Shown here one piece after another: positions 14,607 through 24,358 of a stretch of 64,000 nucleotides of DNA. The first letter of the stretch is position 1. Every line of letters begins with the position of its first letter. This DNA comes from Pseudarthrobacter chlorophenolicus A6 (lineage in GTDB: Bacteria > Actinomycetota > Actinomycetes > Actinomycetales > Micrococcaceae), in the NCBI RefSeq assembly GCF_000022025.1, contig NC_011886.1, positions 1,808,980 through 1,872,979 on the forward strand, read 5' to 3'. The notes under the pieces were generated by a model. The model saw only the letters and a list, made by a program, of their open reading frames with translations. It made no database searches and had not been told where the DNA came from. A program made the translations under genes and the position numbers.

Positions 14607-17290
14607 TGGTGGATCAGCCCGGGGACGGCGAATATCCGGAACATTGGGAAGCCGATGTCGTCCTGCGCGACGGGGGGACAGCCCATTTGCGGCCCATCCA
14701 CCCGTCCGATGCGGAGGCCATCCAGACCTTCCATACCGGGCAGTCGCAGAACTCAATCTACATGCGCTTCTTCGCCTTCAAAGCACGGCTGTCGGCCAAG
14801 GAGCTCAAACGGTTCACCGAAGTGGACTACAAGGACCGGGTGGCGTTCGTCATCACCATGCGCGGGGAAATCATCGGGGTCGGCCGCTACGACCGGCTGG
14901 ATGATCCCACCGAGGCCGAGGTTGCCTTCAACATTGCCGACGCGCACCAGGGCCGGGGAATCGGCTCCATCCTGCTCGAACACCTCGCCGCCGCCGCCCA
15001 CGAAAACGGGATCCAGCGCTTCAGCGCCGAGGTGCTGCCCGAGAACCGCAAAATGCTCATGGTCTTCTCGGATGCCGGCTATGACGTCAAACGCCACTTC
15101 GACGACGGCGTGGTCAGCCTCGAATTCAACATCGACCCCACCGAAAAATCGCGGGCCGTCATGGAATCCCGCGAGCACCGCGCCGAGGCGAGGAGCGTGC
15201 GGGACCTGCTGACGCCGTCGTCCGTGGCCGTCATTGGTGCCAGCCGCAAGTGGGGGACCGTAGGCTATCAACTGCTGGAGCACATCGTGGAAGGCGGCTT
15301 TTCCGGGCCTGTCTACGCCATCAATCCCGAAGCGCTGGAACTGGCCGGCATGCTGTCCTACGGCCGGCTGACCGAAGTACCCGAGCCCGTGCAGCTCGCG
15401 GTGATCGCCGTGCCGTACGAGGAGGTTCTTTCCGTCGTGGAGGACTGCGCGGCAGCCGGCGTCAAAGGCCTGGTGATCGCCTCCGCAGGTTTCGCGGACG
15501 ACGGCGAACGAGGCCTTCAGCGGCAACGGAACCTTGTGCGCCAGGCACGCGCGAGCGGGATGAGGGTCATCGGCCCGGCCTCCCTGGGCATCATCAACAC
15601 GCACCCCGAAGTCCGGCTCAACGCCTCCATGGCGCCCACCCTGCCGCGCCGCGGCGGATTGGGACTGTTCAGCCAGTCGGCCGCCATCGGCGTCTCCCTG
15701 TACGCGGCATCCAGCCGCCGGCGGCTCGGCATCTCCACGTTCCTCTCGGCCGGGAACCGTGCCGACGTCTCCGGCAACGACATCATGCAGTACTGGGAAG
15801 ACGACGCCGATACCTCCGCGGTGGGCCTCTACCTGGAATCGATCGGCAACCCGCGCAAGTTTTCCCGCATCGCCCGGCGCCTCGCCCGCACCAAACCCGT
15901 CATCGTGGCCAAGTCCGACACCATGGGCCTGCGCCTGCCGCCGGGCCACGCCGTCCGCACCACCCAGGCGCCGGGCGGGGCGCTGGACTCCATGCTGCGC
16001 CAGTCCGGCGTCATCCGCGTCGAAACCATCGAGCAACTGGTGGACGTGGCGCAGGTTGTTGCAGGCCAGCCGCTGCCCGCCGGGCCCGGCCTGGCCATCC
16101 TCAGCAACTCGCAGGCGCTGGGCAAGGTCGTTGCGGACAGTGCTGCGGACCATGGCCTCACCGTGGAGCAGCTGGTAACGGGGGTGGACCTCGACGCCGG
16201 CCGCTCGGTCGCCTTGCCCGCCCTCCGAGCAGCGCTGCTCGAGGCGCTTCGCCCCGCGCACGTCCACGGCGCGGTCGCAGCACTCCTGCCGGCCCGCGGA
16301 CTCACGGTGGACAGCATTGCTGAGTCCCTGGCCGACGTCTCAGCCGAGGCCGGAAAGCCCGTGGTGGCGGCGTTCACCGGCATCCTGGATGACTCCGTCT
16401 ACGTTGAAGGCATGGTGGGGGCCGGGGACAAAGCCGTTCCCTGCTTCTCCAACCCCGGCGCGGCCGTGGCAGCGCTCGCCGCCGTGGTGAGGTACTCGGA
16501 ATGGGTGTCGCGGGACCACGGCCACTTCGTGGAACCGCCGGGCTGCGATCCGGCCCGGGCCCGCGCCGAGCTCGAAGTGCAGCTCCGCGACGTCAAGGGG
16601 GAGCAGCTCAAGCAGCTGGATCCCGCAGCGGCCGCGTCGCTGCTGGGGCACTACGGCATTTCCGTACTGCCGTCCGCGGCCTTTGACACCCCTGACGAAG
16701 CGGTGGAAGCCGCCGAGGTCCTCGGCTGGCCGGTGGCAGTGAAAACGACGGACCCCGCGCTGCGGCACCGGCTCGACCTGGGCGGCGTCCGCCTGGACAT
16801 CCAGGATGCCGAGTCGCTGCGCCGGGATGTGCTCCAGATGCGCCGCGCCCTGGCCCTCTATGGCGATCCTGCCCTGGAGGTGCAGTCCATGGCACCGGTA
16901 GGCCAGGCGTGCACGTTCCGGGCCATTGAAGACCCGCTGCTGGGGCCGGTCATCTCCTTCGGCCTGGCCGGCGATGCCGTGAACCTCCTGGATGACTGGT
17001 CGCACCGTGTACCGCCACTGTCCGCCGCGGACGTCCACGACTTCATCCGGGCGCCCCGGGCGGCGCGGAAGCTGTTCGGCTACCAGGGCCTTCCCGCCGT
17101 CGACGTTTCCGCACTGGAGGACCTGGCCGGCCGGCTGGCCTGGATGAAGGACAACCACCCCGAAATCGCCCTGGTGGAGTTCAACCCGGTGCTCTGCGGG
17201 ACCAGCGGGGCCACCATCCTGGCTGCCGATGTCCGGATCGGGAACGCCGCCCAGCGCACGGACAGCGCACGGCGGGCAATGCGGGGCTGA
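14606..17290 (+). CDS. GNAT acetyltransferase fused to NDP-forming acyl-CoA ligase-like protein (Pat-type)
   Basis: An 894-residue fusion. Residues about 15-170 are a GNAT domain with the acetyl-CoA loop HQGRGIGS. From about 195 it resembles ADP-forming acetyl-CoA synthetase: CoA-binding (SSVAVIGASRKWGTVGY), two ligase-type domains and a C-terminal ATP-grasp region from about 665. Related proteins are protein-lysine acetyltransferases such as Pat, which control acyl-CoA synthetases. The phosphohistidine block usually reading SHTGALAG appears here as RTTQAPGG, so the ligase half probably senses rather than catalyses (inference). In Salmonella Pat the domain order is reversed. Likely leaderless: TAGGCT lies 6 nt before the ATG. 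Confidence 0.85.
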   Translation: MVDQPGDGEYPEHWEADVVLRDGGTAHLRPIHPSDAEAIQTFHTGQSQNSIYMRFFAFKARLSAKELKRFTEVDYKDRVAFVITMRGEIIGVGRYDRLDDPTEAEVAFNIADAHQGRGIGSILLEHLAAAAHENGIQRFSAEVLPENRKMLMVFSDAGYDVKRHFDDGVVSLEFNIDPTEKSRAVMESREHRAEARSVRDLLTPSSVAVIGASRKWGTVGYQLLEHIVEGGFSGPVYAINPEALELAGMLSYGRLTEVPEPVQLAVIAVPYEEVLSVVEDCAAAGVKGLVIASAGFADDGERGLQRQRNLVRQARASGMRVIGPASLGIINTHPEVRLNASMAPTLPRRGGLGLFSQSAAIGVSLYAASSRRRLGISTFLSAGNRADVSGNDIMQYWEDDADTSAVGLYLESIGNPRKFSRIARRLARTKPVIVAKSDTMGLRLPPGHAVRTTQAPGGALDSMLRQSGVIRVETIEQLVDVAQVVAGQPLPAGPGLAILSNSQALGKVVADSAADHGLTVEQLVTGVDLDAGRSVALPALRAALLEALRPAHVHGAVAALLPARGLTVDSIAESLADVSAEAGKPVVAAFTGILDDSVYVEGMVGAGDKAVPCFSNPGAAVAALAAVVRYSEWVSRDHGHFVEPPGCDPARARAELEVQLRDVKGEQLKQLDPAAAASLLGHYGISVLPSAAFDTPDEAVEAAEVLGWPVAVKTTDPALRHRLDLGGVRLDIQDAESLRRDVLQMRRALALYGDPALEVQSMAPVGQACTFRAIEDPLLGPVISFGLAGDAVNLLDDWSHRVPPLSAADVHDFIRAPRAARKLFGYQGLPAVDVSALEDLAGRLAWMKDNHPEIALVEFNPVLCGTSGATILAADVRIGNAAQRTDSARRAMRG

Positions 17291-17370
17291 TGCTGGGTTT
17301 GTCGTTCGTTTCTCCGCCGTGGGGAGCGGGCGGTTGGCAAAGTGAGCGGCGCATCTGTGAAAATGGGGGA

Positions 17371-18114
17371 ATGAGCTCCCAGCCTCCCGCCTCGGCGCCT
17401 GAAACGCCCGGCAACGAAAACCAGGCCATCCGCCACCACAGCTCACATAGCCACAGTTCCCAGGGCCAAAGCCTGGAAGGTGCCCTCCAAAAGGCCGGTT
17501 TCTATCCCCGCCTCGTTGCAGACGTGGTGGACGACGCCCTGGACGGCCGCGACTGCGTGGCACACCTGGTGCACCTGGAGACCCACTTTGACCGTGCGGA
17601 AGTCCGCCGCCACATCACGGTGCTGGTCTTGACCGCTGACATGCTGGTGATCACCCACGTGGACGACCAGCAGCTGGACGAAGCCGGCGAGCAGATCGTT
17701 GCCCAGATCTCCACGGAGTCCGTTCCCGTGGCCCAGATCCGCTCGGTGGTGCTCAGCTACATGTACGCCCAGCCGCAGAACTACAAGCCGTCCGATCCTG
17801 TGCGGGAACTGACACTGTCCATTGCCTGGTCCGGTGGCCAGCGCCTGGACATGGGCCCTGCCAGCTGTGGCGATCCCCAATGCGAAGCGGACCACGGCTA
17901 TACCGGCACGATTGCGCAGGAGGACATCGTGCTGCGGATCAGCGCAGAGGCCGACGGGCTGCAGGCAGTCCAGGACGCGAAGCTCTTTGCCCGTGCCCTG
18001 CGGGCCGTCAACACCGGGTCCACTTCGCCGGTACCCCACGTGCAGTCACTGCCGCCCCGGCCGCGCGCCGGTGTGTTCGGCACGCGCCTCAGCCGCGGCC
18101 ACCAGCAGCGCTGA
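17371..18114 (+). CDS. DUF5998 family protein
   Basis: A 247-residue actinobacterial protein of DUF5998; function unknown. The first 35 residues are polar and His/Ser-rich and look disordered. A compact alpha/beta region with no obvious catalytic motif follows. The ATG at 17371 is preferred over an upstream in-frame ATG at 17290: the extra sequence is not conserved-looking and GAAAAT lies exactly 6 nt before 17371, suggesting a leaderless start. Its stop overlaps the start of the phosphatase gene (TGATG), so the two are translationally coupled. Confidence 0.75.
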   Translation: MSSQPPASAPETPGNENQAIRHHSSHSHSSQGQSLEGALQKAGFYPRLVADVVDDALDGRDCVAHLVHLETHFDRAEVRRHITVLVLTADMLVITHVDDQQLDEAGEQIVAQISTESVPVAQIRSVVLSYMYAQPQNYKPSDPVRELTLSIAWSGGQRLDMGPASCGDPQCEADHGYTGTIAQEDIVLRISAEADGLQAVQDAKLFARALRAVNTGSTSPVPHVQSLPPRPRAGVFGTRLSRGHQQR

Positions 18115-19364
18115 TGCCCGACGAGCGCCCCCAAGTACCCCCGGCCGCCCCTGCAGCTTCCGCCGCACTGTCCGGACCGGCGTCGGACCTTCCCCCGGCA
18201 CCGGCCTACGGACACCGTTCCGTGGCCGAGGTGCTGACCAGCGCCGCCGCCAGCATGGGAATTGGCGGGTTTGCGAACACGCTGAAGCTGCCGCCGTCGC
18301 AGCGGGTCTGCGTCGTGGTTGCGGACGGACTGGGCCGGAACCTGCTCAAGCAGAAGTCCGCCCATACCCCCTTCCTCCGCTCGGTCATCCGAGCGGGGCA
18401 GGGCGAGGTGCCCGTCTGGCTCGACTCCGCGTTTCCCTCCACCACCGCCGCGGCCCTGTCCAGCCTGGGCACCGGCCTGCCGCCCGGCCAGCACGGCATG
18501 GTGGGTTACGACGTACTCGACCCGCAGCAGGACAAGGTGGTCAACCTGCTGGGGAACTGGGACCCGGGAGTGGACCCCAACGACTGGCAGCCCCACCCCA
18601 CGGTGCTCGAACGGGCAGCTGAACACGCCGACGTCACCACCGTCAGCCTGCCCCAGTTCGCGGATTCGCCCATGACCCGCGCAGCCCTGCGCGGCGGCCG
18701 GTTCATCTCCGGCACCACCTCCCATGCGCGCACCGCGTCCGCAGCGGAAGCCATGTCCGGCAGCGGGCCATCGCTGATGTACTTCTACCTGAACGAACTG
18801 GATAAAGCCGGCCATCGCTACGGCTGCCAGTCCCAGCAGTGGGAACACCAGCTCGAAGAACTCGACGCCACCGTCAAGCGGCTCAGCACCGCGCTTCCGG
18901 CCGGGACCACCATTCTCCTCACCGCTGACCACGGAATGCTGGACGTGCCGGAACCGCACCGGATCGACTACTCCGCCGAGCCCGCACTGGTGGACAGCGT
19001 TCGGCACACAGCCGGTGAACCCCGCATGGTCCACCTCTACCTCGAGGAGGCGGCCGGAACAGCGGGCCGGGACCGGCTGCTGACCGCATGGCGCCACCGC
19101 TTCGGCAGCAAGGTCTGGGCTTTCACCCGGGACGAAGCTGTGGCCGGCGGGCTTTTCGGTGCCGTGCGGCCCGCCGTCGAAGGCAGGATCGGCGACGTGA
19201 TGATCGCGGCCCGGGACTCCCTGGCGCTCTACGACACCCGGCGCAGCCGCCCCACCGCCATGGAAGTGGTGGGCCAGCACGGGTCGCTGACCAAGGCAGA
19301 ACGCGAAGTTCCGCTGCTCTGCCTCACGGCCGGCGGCGGCAAGGGTGGCCGCCGCCGTGGCTGA
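18114..19364 (+). CDS. Alkaline phosphatase superfamily protein (nucleotide pyrophosphatase/phosphodiesterase type)
   Basis: A 416-residue enzyme of the alkaline phosphatase fold. Metal and nucleophile motifs in order: VVVADGLGRN, then AFPSTTAAALSSLGTG with the nucleophilic Thr, then YGCQS near a metal site and TADHGM for the second metal pair. Family members hydrolyse phosphodiesters or nucleotide pyrophosphates; the substrate is not predictable. There is no clear signal peptide, so a cytoplasmic location is likely. The start codon overlaps the DUF5998 stop and the end overlaps tdk, placing it in a DUF5998-phosphatase-tdk operon. Confidence 0.83.
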   Translation: MPDERPQVPPAAPAASAALSGPASDLPPAPAYGHRSVAEVLTSAAASMGIGGFANTLKLPPSQRVCVVVADGLGRNLLKQKSAHTPFLRSVIRAGQGEVPVWLDSAFPSTTAAALSSLGTGLPPGQHGMVGYDVLDPQQDKVVNLLGNWDPGVDPNDWQPHPTVLERAAEHADVTTVSLPQFADSPMTRAALRGGRFISGTTSHARTASAAEAMSGSGPSLMYFYLNELDKAGHRYGCQSQQWEHQLEELDATVKRLSTALPAGTTILLTADHGMLDVPEPHRIDYSAEPALVDSVRHTAGEPRMVHLYLEEAAGTAGRDRLLTAWRHRFGSKVWAFTRDEAVAGGLFGAVRPAVEGRIGDVMIAARDSLALYDTRRSRPTAMEVVGQHGSLTKAEREVPLLCLTAGGGKGGRRRG

Positions 19365-20088
19365 ACTCGTCTTTTTCTCCGGCACGATGGACTGCGGCAA
19401 GTCCACCCTCGCGTTGCAAATGGACCACAACCACCGGGCGAGGGGCCGCGGCGGCGTACGGTTCAGCCGGAACGACCGTGCCGGTGAATCACGGATCTCC
19501 AGCCGACTGGGCCTGGAAACCGACGCCGTCGAGGTGGTGGACGGCACGGACTTTTGGGAGGAAGTCATGCGCCGGCGGACCCACGGCCAGCGCGTCGACT
19601 ACCTCATCTGTGACGAAGCACAGTTCTACACGCCCGAGCAGGTGGAGCAGCTCGCCAAAGTGGTGGACGAGATCGACGTGGATGTTTTCGCGTTCGGGAT
19701 CACGGCGGACTTCCGGACCAGGCTGTTCCCGGGCTCGCAGCGGCTGATCGAACTCGCTGACCGTGTGCAGGTCCTGCAGGTTGAGGCTTTGTGCTGGTGC
19801 GGGCGCCGCGCCACACACAATGCCAGAACGGTCGACGGCGTCATGGTCACCGAGGGTGCCCAGGTGGTGGTGGGCGATGTGGACATGGCAGTGGACGGAG
19901 CTGTTGCGGCCGCGGACCACCACGTGCCGGTGGTGGGATACGAGACCTTGTGCAGACGGCACTTCATGCGCCGTGTCACCGCCCACGGGGCCAACCTGAT
20001 GGCTGAGCAGGACCAGCTCCTGCCGTTCGACGTTGACGCATGCCTCTGGCACGGATCCGGGGGACCAGCCGCGGGTACCGGGGCGTAG
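19357..20088 (+). CDS. tdk: Thymidine kinase
   Basis: A 243-residue type II thymidine kinase that phosphorylates thymidine in the salvage pathway. It has a P-loop GTMDCGKST near residue 9, the DEAQFY Walker B region and a structural zinc site from CWC and CRRH. The GTG at 19357 is chosen over a GTG at 19345: it gives the typical family N-terminus (AELVFFSGTMDCGKS) and has AAGGGTGG upstream. It overlaps the preceding phosphatase gene by 8 bp, so the two are probably coupled. Confidence 0.93.
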   Translation: MAELVFFSGTMDCGKSTLALQMDHNHRARGRGGVRFSRNDRAGESRISSRLGLETDAVEVVDGTDFWEEVMRRRTHGQRVDYLICDEAQFYTPEQVEQLAKVVDEIDVDVFAFGITADFRTRLFPGSQRLIELADRVQVLQVEALCWCGRRATHNARTVDGVMVTEGAQVVVGDVDMAVDGAVAAADHHVPVVGYETLCRRHFMRRVTAHGANLMAEQDQLLPFDVDACLWHGSGGPAAGTGA

Positions 20089-20103
20089 CTGCTCCTTGTG
20101 GCT

Positions 20104-20125
20104 GTCCCGGACTCGGAACCGGGAC
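20104..20125 (+). terminator. Hairpin after tdk
   Basis: A perfect 7-bp stem GTCCCGG / CCGGGAC with an 8-nt loop starts 15 bp after the tdk stop. There is no T tract; it is called from position. Confidence 0.4.
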
Positions 20126-20200
20126 CTCCTCGAGTGAGGGCCGTCCGCTGTCGCTGCACGTTCCCCCGCCAATGTCAGACCCTCGCGCGAGAATTCCTTT

Positions 20201-22063
20201 ATGGGAGACGCAGTGGTTGGGGCGGCAGTGATGGAGGGTCTTCGGGCCTCCATGGCAAGCCTTGACGCGCTGCTTCTGGAGGACGTCGAGCTGGATTGCG
20301 CTCAAGATCCTGACGTCGAGGGCGCGGCTGCGGTGGTTGATGTGTTGGGGCGGAAGTCGGAGCTTCGGTTGCAGCGACTGGCGTTCTGGAGCCGTCTTGA
20401 AGCCCAGGTCGCGGCGGGCAAGGCCCACGACGCCGCTGATTTCGCCGAGTTTCAGGAGGCGATGACGCCGTCGGACGCCAGCGAAGCCGAGAAGACCTTC
20501 GTGGAGATGTCCACGACGGCGGAGGTCGCCGGGGTCCTGACGCTCGGCCCGGGTGCCGCGGCGGCGTTCATCAGCCAGTCCCGGAAGGTTTGTGCGATGC
20601 CACCGGTAGCGGCCGCGCTGGCTTCTGGGTTGATGTCGTGGCGGCACGCGGTGATCGTGGCCGACGAAACCGACTGCCTCGCCCCCGAGAGTGCTGCGGC
20701 GTTGGTGGCGCATTTCTTCGACCCTCACGCCCCGAACCGGGCCCGCGGGTCGGCGCCCGGTGACCTCGTGGCGCACCTGTTCCGCCGGAAAGTCAGGACC
20801 TGGCGCGAACGCACCTACCCTCAGACAGTCCAGGAACGGCACGTCCGGTGTGTGGCGGACCGGCGGATGGAATACCGGCCCGATGCTGACGGGATGGCAT
20901 CGATTACCCTGATCCTTCCCGGGGACACTGCCTGCGCCATCTGGCACAAGACCACCGCGATCGCCCGCGGCCTCCAAGGACCAGGCGAGACCCGCAGCCT
21001 CACCCAGCTGCGGCCTGACACCGCCGCAGCGCTCCTCCTCGGCGCCCACACCGGGGCCGCTGCCGCAGGCCGGTCCGACGATGGCCACGAACCTGGCACC
21101 GGGAGCGACCCTTACGCGGTTGATCTCAGCAAGATCCCGGCCCCGAAAGCCGACGTGCTGGTCACCATCCCCCTGTTTGCACTGCTGGGCAGCACCGACG
21201 AACCTGCCGACCTCGACGGGTACGGCCCCGTCCCCGCAGCGATGGCCCGAAAAATCGTCGCCGACGGCGCGACCTCGTTTTACCGGGTCCTGGTTGACCC
21301 GCGTGACGGCGCACCGTTGGAGATCGGCCGGACCAGCTACCGGCTGTCGGAGGCGATGAAACGCTGGATCAGGATGCGCGACGGACACTGCACGTTCCCC
21401 GGCTGCACCAACCCCAGCACCGACAATGACACGGACCACCTCACCGCCTGGCAGCACAACGGGACAACCGGGGTGAGCAACCTGGCACAACTCTGCCCGA
21501 AACACCATCGGCTTAAACACAACGGCGGCTGGACCCCCACGGCAGCCACCACAACCGAACCACCCGGATGGACCTCGCCGACCGGCAGGCACTACCTGGG
21601 CCAACACCCCGACCCGCAACCACCACACTGGCCACCAGGACTCCTCGAACTCGAACAGGAGCAGGCACTGATCGGTGACGTTGGCGCGGTTGATGTCTCT
21701 GCACGGAGCAGTGACCTTGCGACGGGCGCGACTGACGCGGCCGGAAGAATAGTCCCAACGGAGGAGCCGTGGGGGCAAATACGTCCCGGGGAACTGCCGG
21801 AGGAAGAGACTTTCAACGGAACAGATGAAGTGCGGTGGTCGTTGGAGGCGCAGATCCTTGCCGGCATTGCGGTCTGTCCGGAGCACCTGCTGTCGGACCC
21901 GCCGGACGACGAGTCATTGAACAGTGAACTGTTCGGAGAGGACCTGATCGAACAATGCGATCTCTCCCCGGACGATCCGCTGTGGGAAGCCCTCTACGCG
22001 ACACCCTTCGTGCTGCCCGCTGATCCATGGGGAGGGCGCACGGACTGGTTGCTTCACGCCTAG
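20201..22063 (+). CDS. DUF222 domain protein with HNH endonuclease signature (13E12 repeat family)
   Basis: A 620-residue member of the multicopy actinobacterial DUF222/13E12 family. The N-terminal DUF222 region covers about 15-330. An HNH module then carries DGHCTFPGC, DTDHL and LCPKHHRLKH, the zinc and catalytic residues of HNH nucleases. The C-terminal ~130 residues are acidic and low complexity, making the protein longer than many relatives. The family is often present in many copies per genome and is suspected to be mobile, but no ends or repeats were found here. The start is uncertain: ATG 20231 is an alternative, and neither start has a good ribosome-binding site. Confidence 0.8.
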   Translation: MGDAVVGAAVMEGLRASMASLDALLLEDVELDCAQDPDVEGAAAVVDVLGRKSELRLQRLAFWSRLEAQVAAGKAHDAADFAEFQEAMTPSDASEAEKTFVEMSTTAEVAGVLTLGPGAAAAFISQSRKVCAMPPVAAALASGLMSWRHAVIVADETDCLAPESAAALVAHFFDPHAPNRARGSAPGDLVAHLFRRKVRTWRERTYPQTVQERHVRCVADRRMEYRPDADGMASITLILPGDTACAIWHKTTAIARGLQGPGETRSLTQLRPDTAAALLLGAHTGAAAAGRSDDGHEPGTGSDPYAVDLSKIPAPKADVLVTIPLFALLGSTDEPADLDGYGPVPAAMARKIVADGATSFYRVLVDPRDGAPLEIGRTSYRLSEAMKRWIRMRDGHCTFPGCTNPSTDNDTDHLTAWQHNGTTGVSNLAQLCPKHHRLKHNGGWTPTAATTTEPPGWTSPTGRHYLGQHPDPQPPHWPPGLLELEQEQALIGDVGAVDVSARSSDLATGATDAAGRIVPTEEPWGQIRPGELPEEETFNGTDEVRWSLEAQILAGIAVCPEHLLSDPPDDESLNSELFGEDLIEQCDLSPDDPLWEALYATPFVLPADPWGGRTDWLLHA

Positions 22064-22159
22064 CGGCCGCAACCCGGGAAGGGAGCGTTTATGCGGTGCT
22101 CTGTCCTGGCCACGTCGAAAGTGCCCGCCGCGGGAACCCGGAGGTGCCGCGATGTAGTT

Positions 22160-23551
22160 CTATTCGCTGCGGGTGCCGAAAACAATCTCGTCCCAGGAGG
22201 GGACGCTGGAGCGCTTGGGGCGGGAAGGCTGGCGCTCGGGTGCCTCAGCTTCCGGCGTCTGCCCCTTCACGCTGGACTGGCCGTCGTCGTTCCTCGACGC
22301 AAACCGGCGCTGGCCGCCGCCCAGCAGTTCGTCCAAGCCTGCGTTGGTGGCGCCGTCACGCCCGGCAGGAGCGTCGTTGGAGGTTGCTTCGGCGGGGCCT
22401 TCCGGCGTGGACTGGCTGTTCCGCGGGGAGCCACTGTTCTGCGGGGACGCGACGATGGTGACTTCGCGGGTTTCCGTGCTCACGCCGTCGTGCAGTTTGA
22501 GGACGTCATCCTCGGCGTCACGGTGAGGCGGGATCAGGCTCAGGCGGGACAGCATGGAAGGCCTGGCGTCGCGCCGGCGGATAAAGGAATCACCCTTCGC
22601 AGCAGGAGCATCCGGCTCGTCGTCCTGCTGGTCGTTGTCCGGTTCTTCGACGTTGGCTTCAGGATCAGCCTCGGGTTCAGGAACAACCTCTGACGGCCGG
22701 GGGTGGGCCGCCGGTACGCCGTGGGTCAGGAGCATGGCGAGGGCGTCGTCGGAGTCCTCGTCGACGCCCAGGCGCTGGCCCCGGCGGGAACGGAGCATGT
22801 CCAGCAGCCCATCAGCTTCCTTGCCGGGCCCTGCAACCACGCCCTGCGGGCCAGTCCGCACCGCATCGGCGTCGGTTTCGAAATCGAATGGCCGGTCCGA
22901 GACGGCCGACAGGCGGCGGGCCGGAACGGGTCCATCCAGGGGCTCCAGTTCACTGAGCTGCTGGGCCCAGCGGTTGGTGTTCTGCAGTGCCTTCCGGACG
23001 GGGTTGAAGGTCCACGTGGCCGGCGGTTCTTCGCCGATACCGGAAGTGCCGTCTGTCTTTGCCTGGAAGCTTGCGGTGACGGTCCAGGTTCCGTCCTGCT
23101 TGCGCCAGGAATCCCATTCCACTGATGAGGGGTCTATGCCGTGGGCGGCCAGCCGGTGCGACACCATCTCATCCAGGGTGGCGGGGTTGTCGCCGAAAGC
23201 GGACCGGTAGACGTCGTGGCCGGGGGAGGGCGTGGCTACTTCGACCTTGCGGGCCTGCTGTGCAATGTATTCACGTTCGGCAAGGACCGGGCCTTCGTAG
23301 CGCTCAACTTTTGCAAGCGGCAGGCCGGAAAGTTCTGCGACGTCCGCGGCCGTGGCGCCCGCGCGGATCCGCGCCTGGATGTCCCGTGGGGACATGGGAA
23401 TGGCAGGCCTTTCCGTCGTCGGCTTCGGAGCCGACCGGCCCGCTGTCCGGAGCGCTTCATCGATCGGCAGCCGGAACATCTCGCCGCCGGCCCCGCTCAA
23501 CAGGAGGTGAGTCCCGTCGTCGTGCACGCCTACAAGCCGTAGATCCTGCAT
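22160..23551 (-). CDS. sepH: Septation protein SepH (DUF3071)
   Basis: A 463-residue divisome protein that promotes FtsZ assembly in actinobacteria. The N-terminal DUF3071 domain (about 1-170) includes a helix-turn-helix-like segment around SPRDIQARIRAGATAADVAEL. A long acidic, probably disordered middle follows, and the tail keeps the family signature SVPSWDEIVFGTR. The ATG at 23551 is chosen because GGAGG lies just upstream; a longer frame to 23596 lacks one. Cytoplasmic, acting at the division site. Confidence 0.9.
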   Translation of the reverse strand: MQDLRLVGVHDDGTHLLLSGAGGEMFRLPIDEALRTAGRSAPKPTTERPAIPMSPRDIQARIRAGATAADVAELSGLPLAKVERYEGPVLAEREYIAQQARKVEVATPSPGHDVYRSAFGDNPATLDEMVSHRLAAHGIDPSSVEWDSWRKQDGTWTVTASFQAKTDGTSGIGEEPPATWTFNPVRKALQNTNRWAQQLSELEPLDGPVPARRLSAVSDRPFDFETDADAVRTGPQGVVAGPGKEADGLLDMLRSRRGQRLGVDEDSDDALAMLLTHGVPAAHPRPSEVVPEPEADPEANVEEPDNDQQDDEPDAPAAKGDSFIRRRDARPSMLSRLSLIPPHRDAEDDVLKLHDGVSTETREVTIVASPQNSGSPRNSQSTPEGPAEATSNDAPAGRDGATNAGLDELLGGGQRRFASRNDDGQSSVKGQTPEAEAPERQPSRPKRSSVPSWDEIVFGTRSE

Positions 23552-23734
23552 ACAAATCCTCCACCCTGGCATCACTATCAATCGAAACTCTGCCACCCGG
23601 TGGGCGTTAATTGCCTCAAGGGGCAGGGCGCGCCGCGATATTCCGGCGATGCCACCGCGGTTTCACCCGGGACCGACGGTCCCGGCGGCGTCAGCCGTTT
23701 CCGTTCCCTGGCCTGTTCGGGCGTCCCTGGTGTG

Positions 23735-24220
23735 TCAGTTGCGGGTGAGGGCCGCCGCGAGTTCTTCCGGGTGCCGCGTCGAGGTCAGCCAGTAGGGCGT
23801 CTTGTCGGCGGGGTCGGTGATCTCCACCTTGACTACGGGGTCGATCCACCCGCGGATGCAGAGGTAGGCGAGGCCGTTGAGCCTGGTGCCCCGCTCCGCC
23901 GTTGCTTCCCCGCCGCTGAAGTGTTCGACGGCGCCGACGAACTTGCGCTCGATGGTGGCGCGGCCCACGGTGAAGGTTTCCGCGGTGACCAGGAGGGTTG
24001 GCGTCGACAGGATCAGGAGTACCGCCATGATGACGAAAAGGACCACTGCCGCAGTGATGCCGGCAAACATGCTGATCGGCGCAAAGACCAGGATCCCGGC
24101 CGCCGAAATTCCAGCGGCAATGATCCAGATCCACACGTTGGGCCAGAGCTTCTCCCTATAAGTGGCCGAGGACCCTTTGGACGGGCTGGGCGTGGGGGCA
24201 GGGGAGCTTGTTTCGGGCAT
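23735..24220 (-). CDS. DUF3093 family membrane protein
   Basis: A 161-residue protein with a Pro/Ser-rich N-terminus and two adjacent membrane helices (about 28-46 and 52-75), followed by a C-terminal beta-rich domain ending in RHPEELAAAL. This matches the actinobacterial DUF3093 family; function unknown. The ATG at 24220 gives the compact form, with AAAGGTGG about 12 nt upstream. It is divergent from dut, a pairing common in actinobacteria. Confidence 0.82.
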   Translation of the reverse strand: MPETSSPAPTPSPSKGSSATYREKLWPNVWIWIIAAGISAAGILVFAPISMFAGITAAVVLFVIMAVLLILSTPTLLVTAETFTVGRATIERKFVGAVEHFSGGEATAERGTRLNGLAYLCIRGWIDPVVKVEITDPADKTPYWLTSTRHPEELAAALTRN

Positions 24221-24344
24221 AGGCCAAGCTTTCCACCTTTGCCGGGCTATTTCATCTTGGCGGGCAAACGCCACGCGCCGCCCCGGCGGGCCAGGGGCTT
24301 CCGCGTGGAGGGCCCCACCCTAGGTCCGATCCCGGGGCGCGGGT

Positions 24345-24350
24345 TAGAGT
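24345..24350 (+). promoter_or_regulatory. dut -10 hexamer
   Basis: TAGAGT lies 8 nt before the GTG at 24359 and only 2 nt before a GTG at 24353. This favours the later start and a leaderless or nearly leaderless mRNA. Confidence 0.5.
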
Positions 24351-24358
24351 GAGTGACT

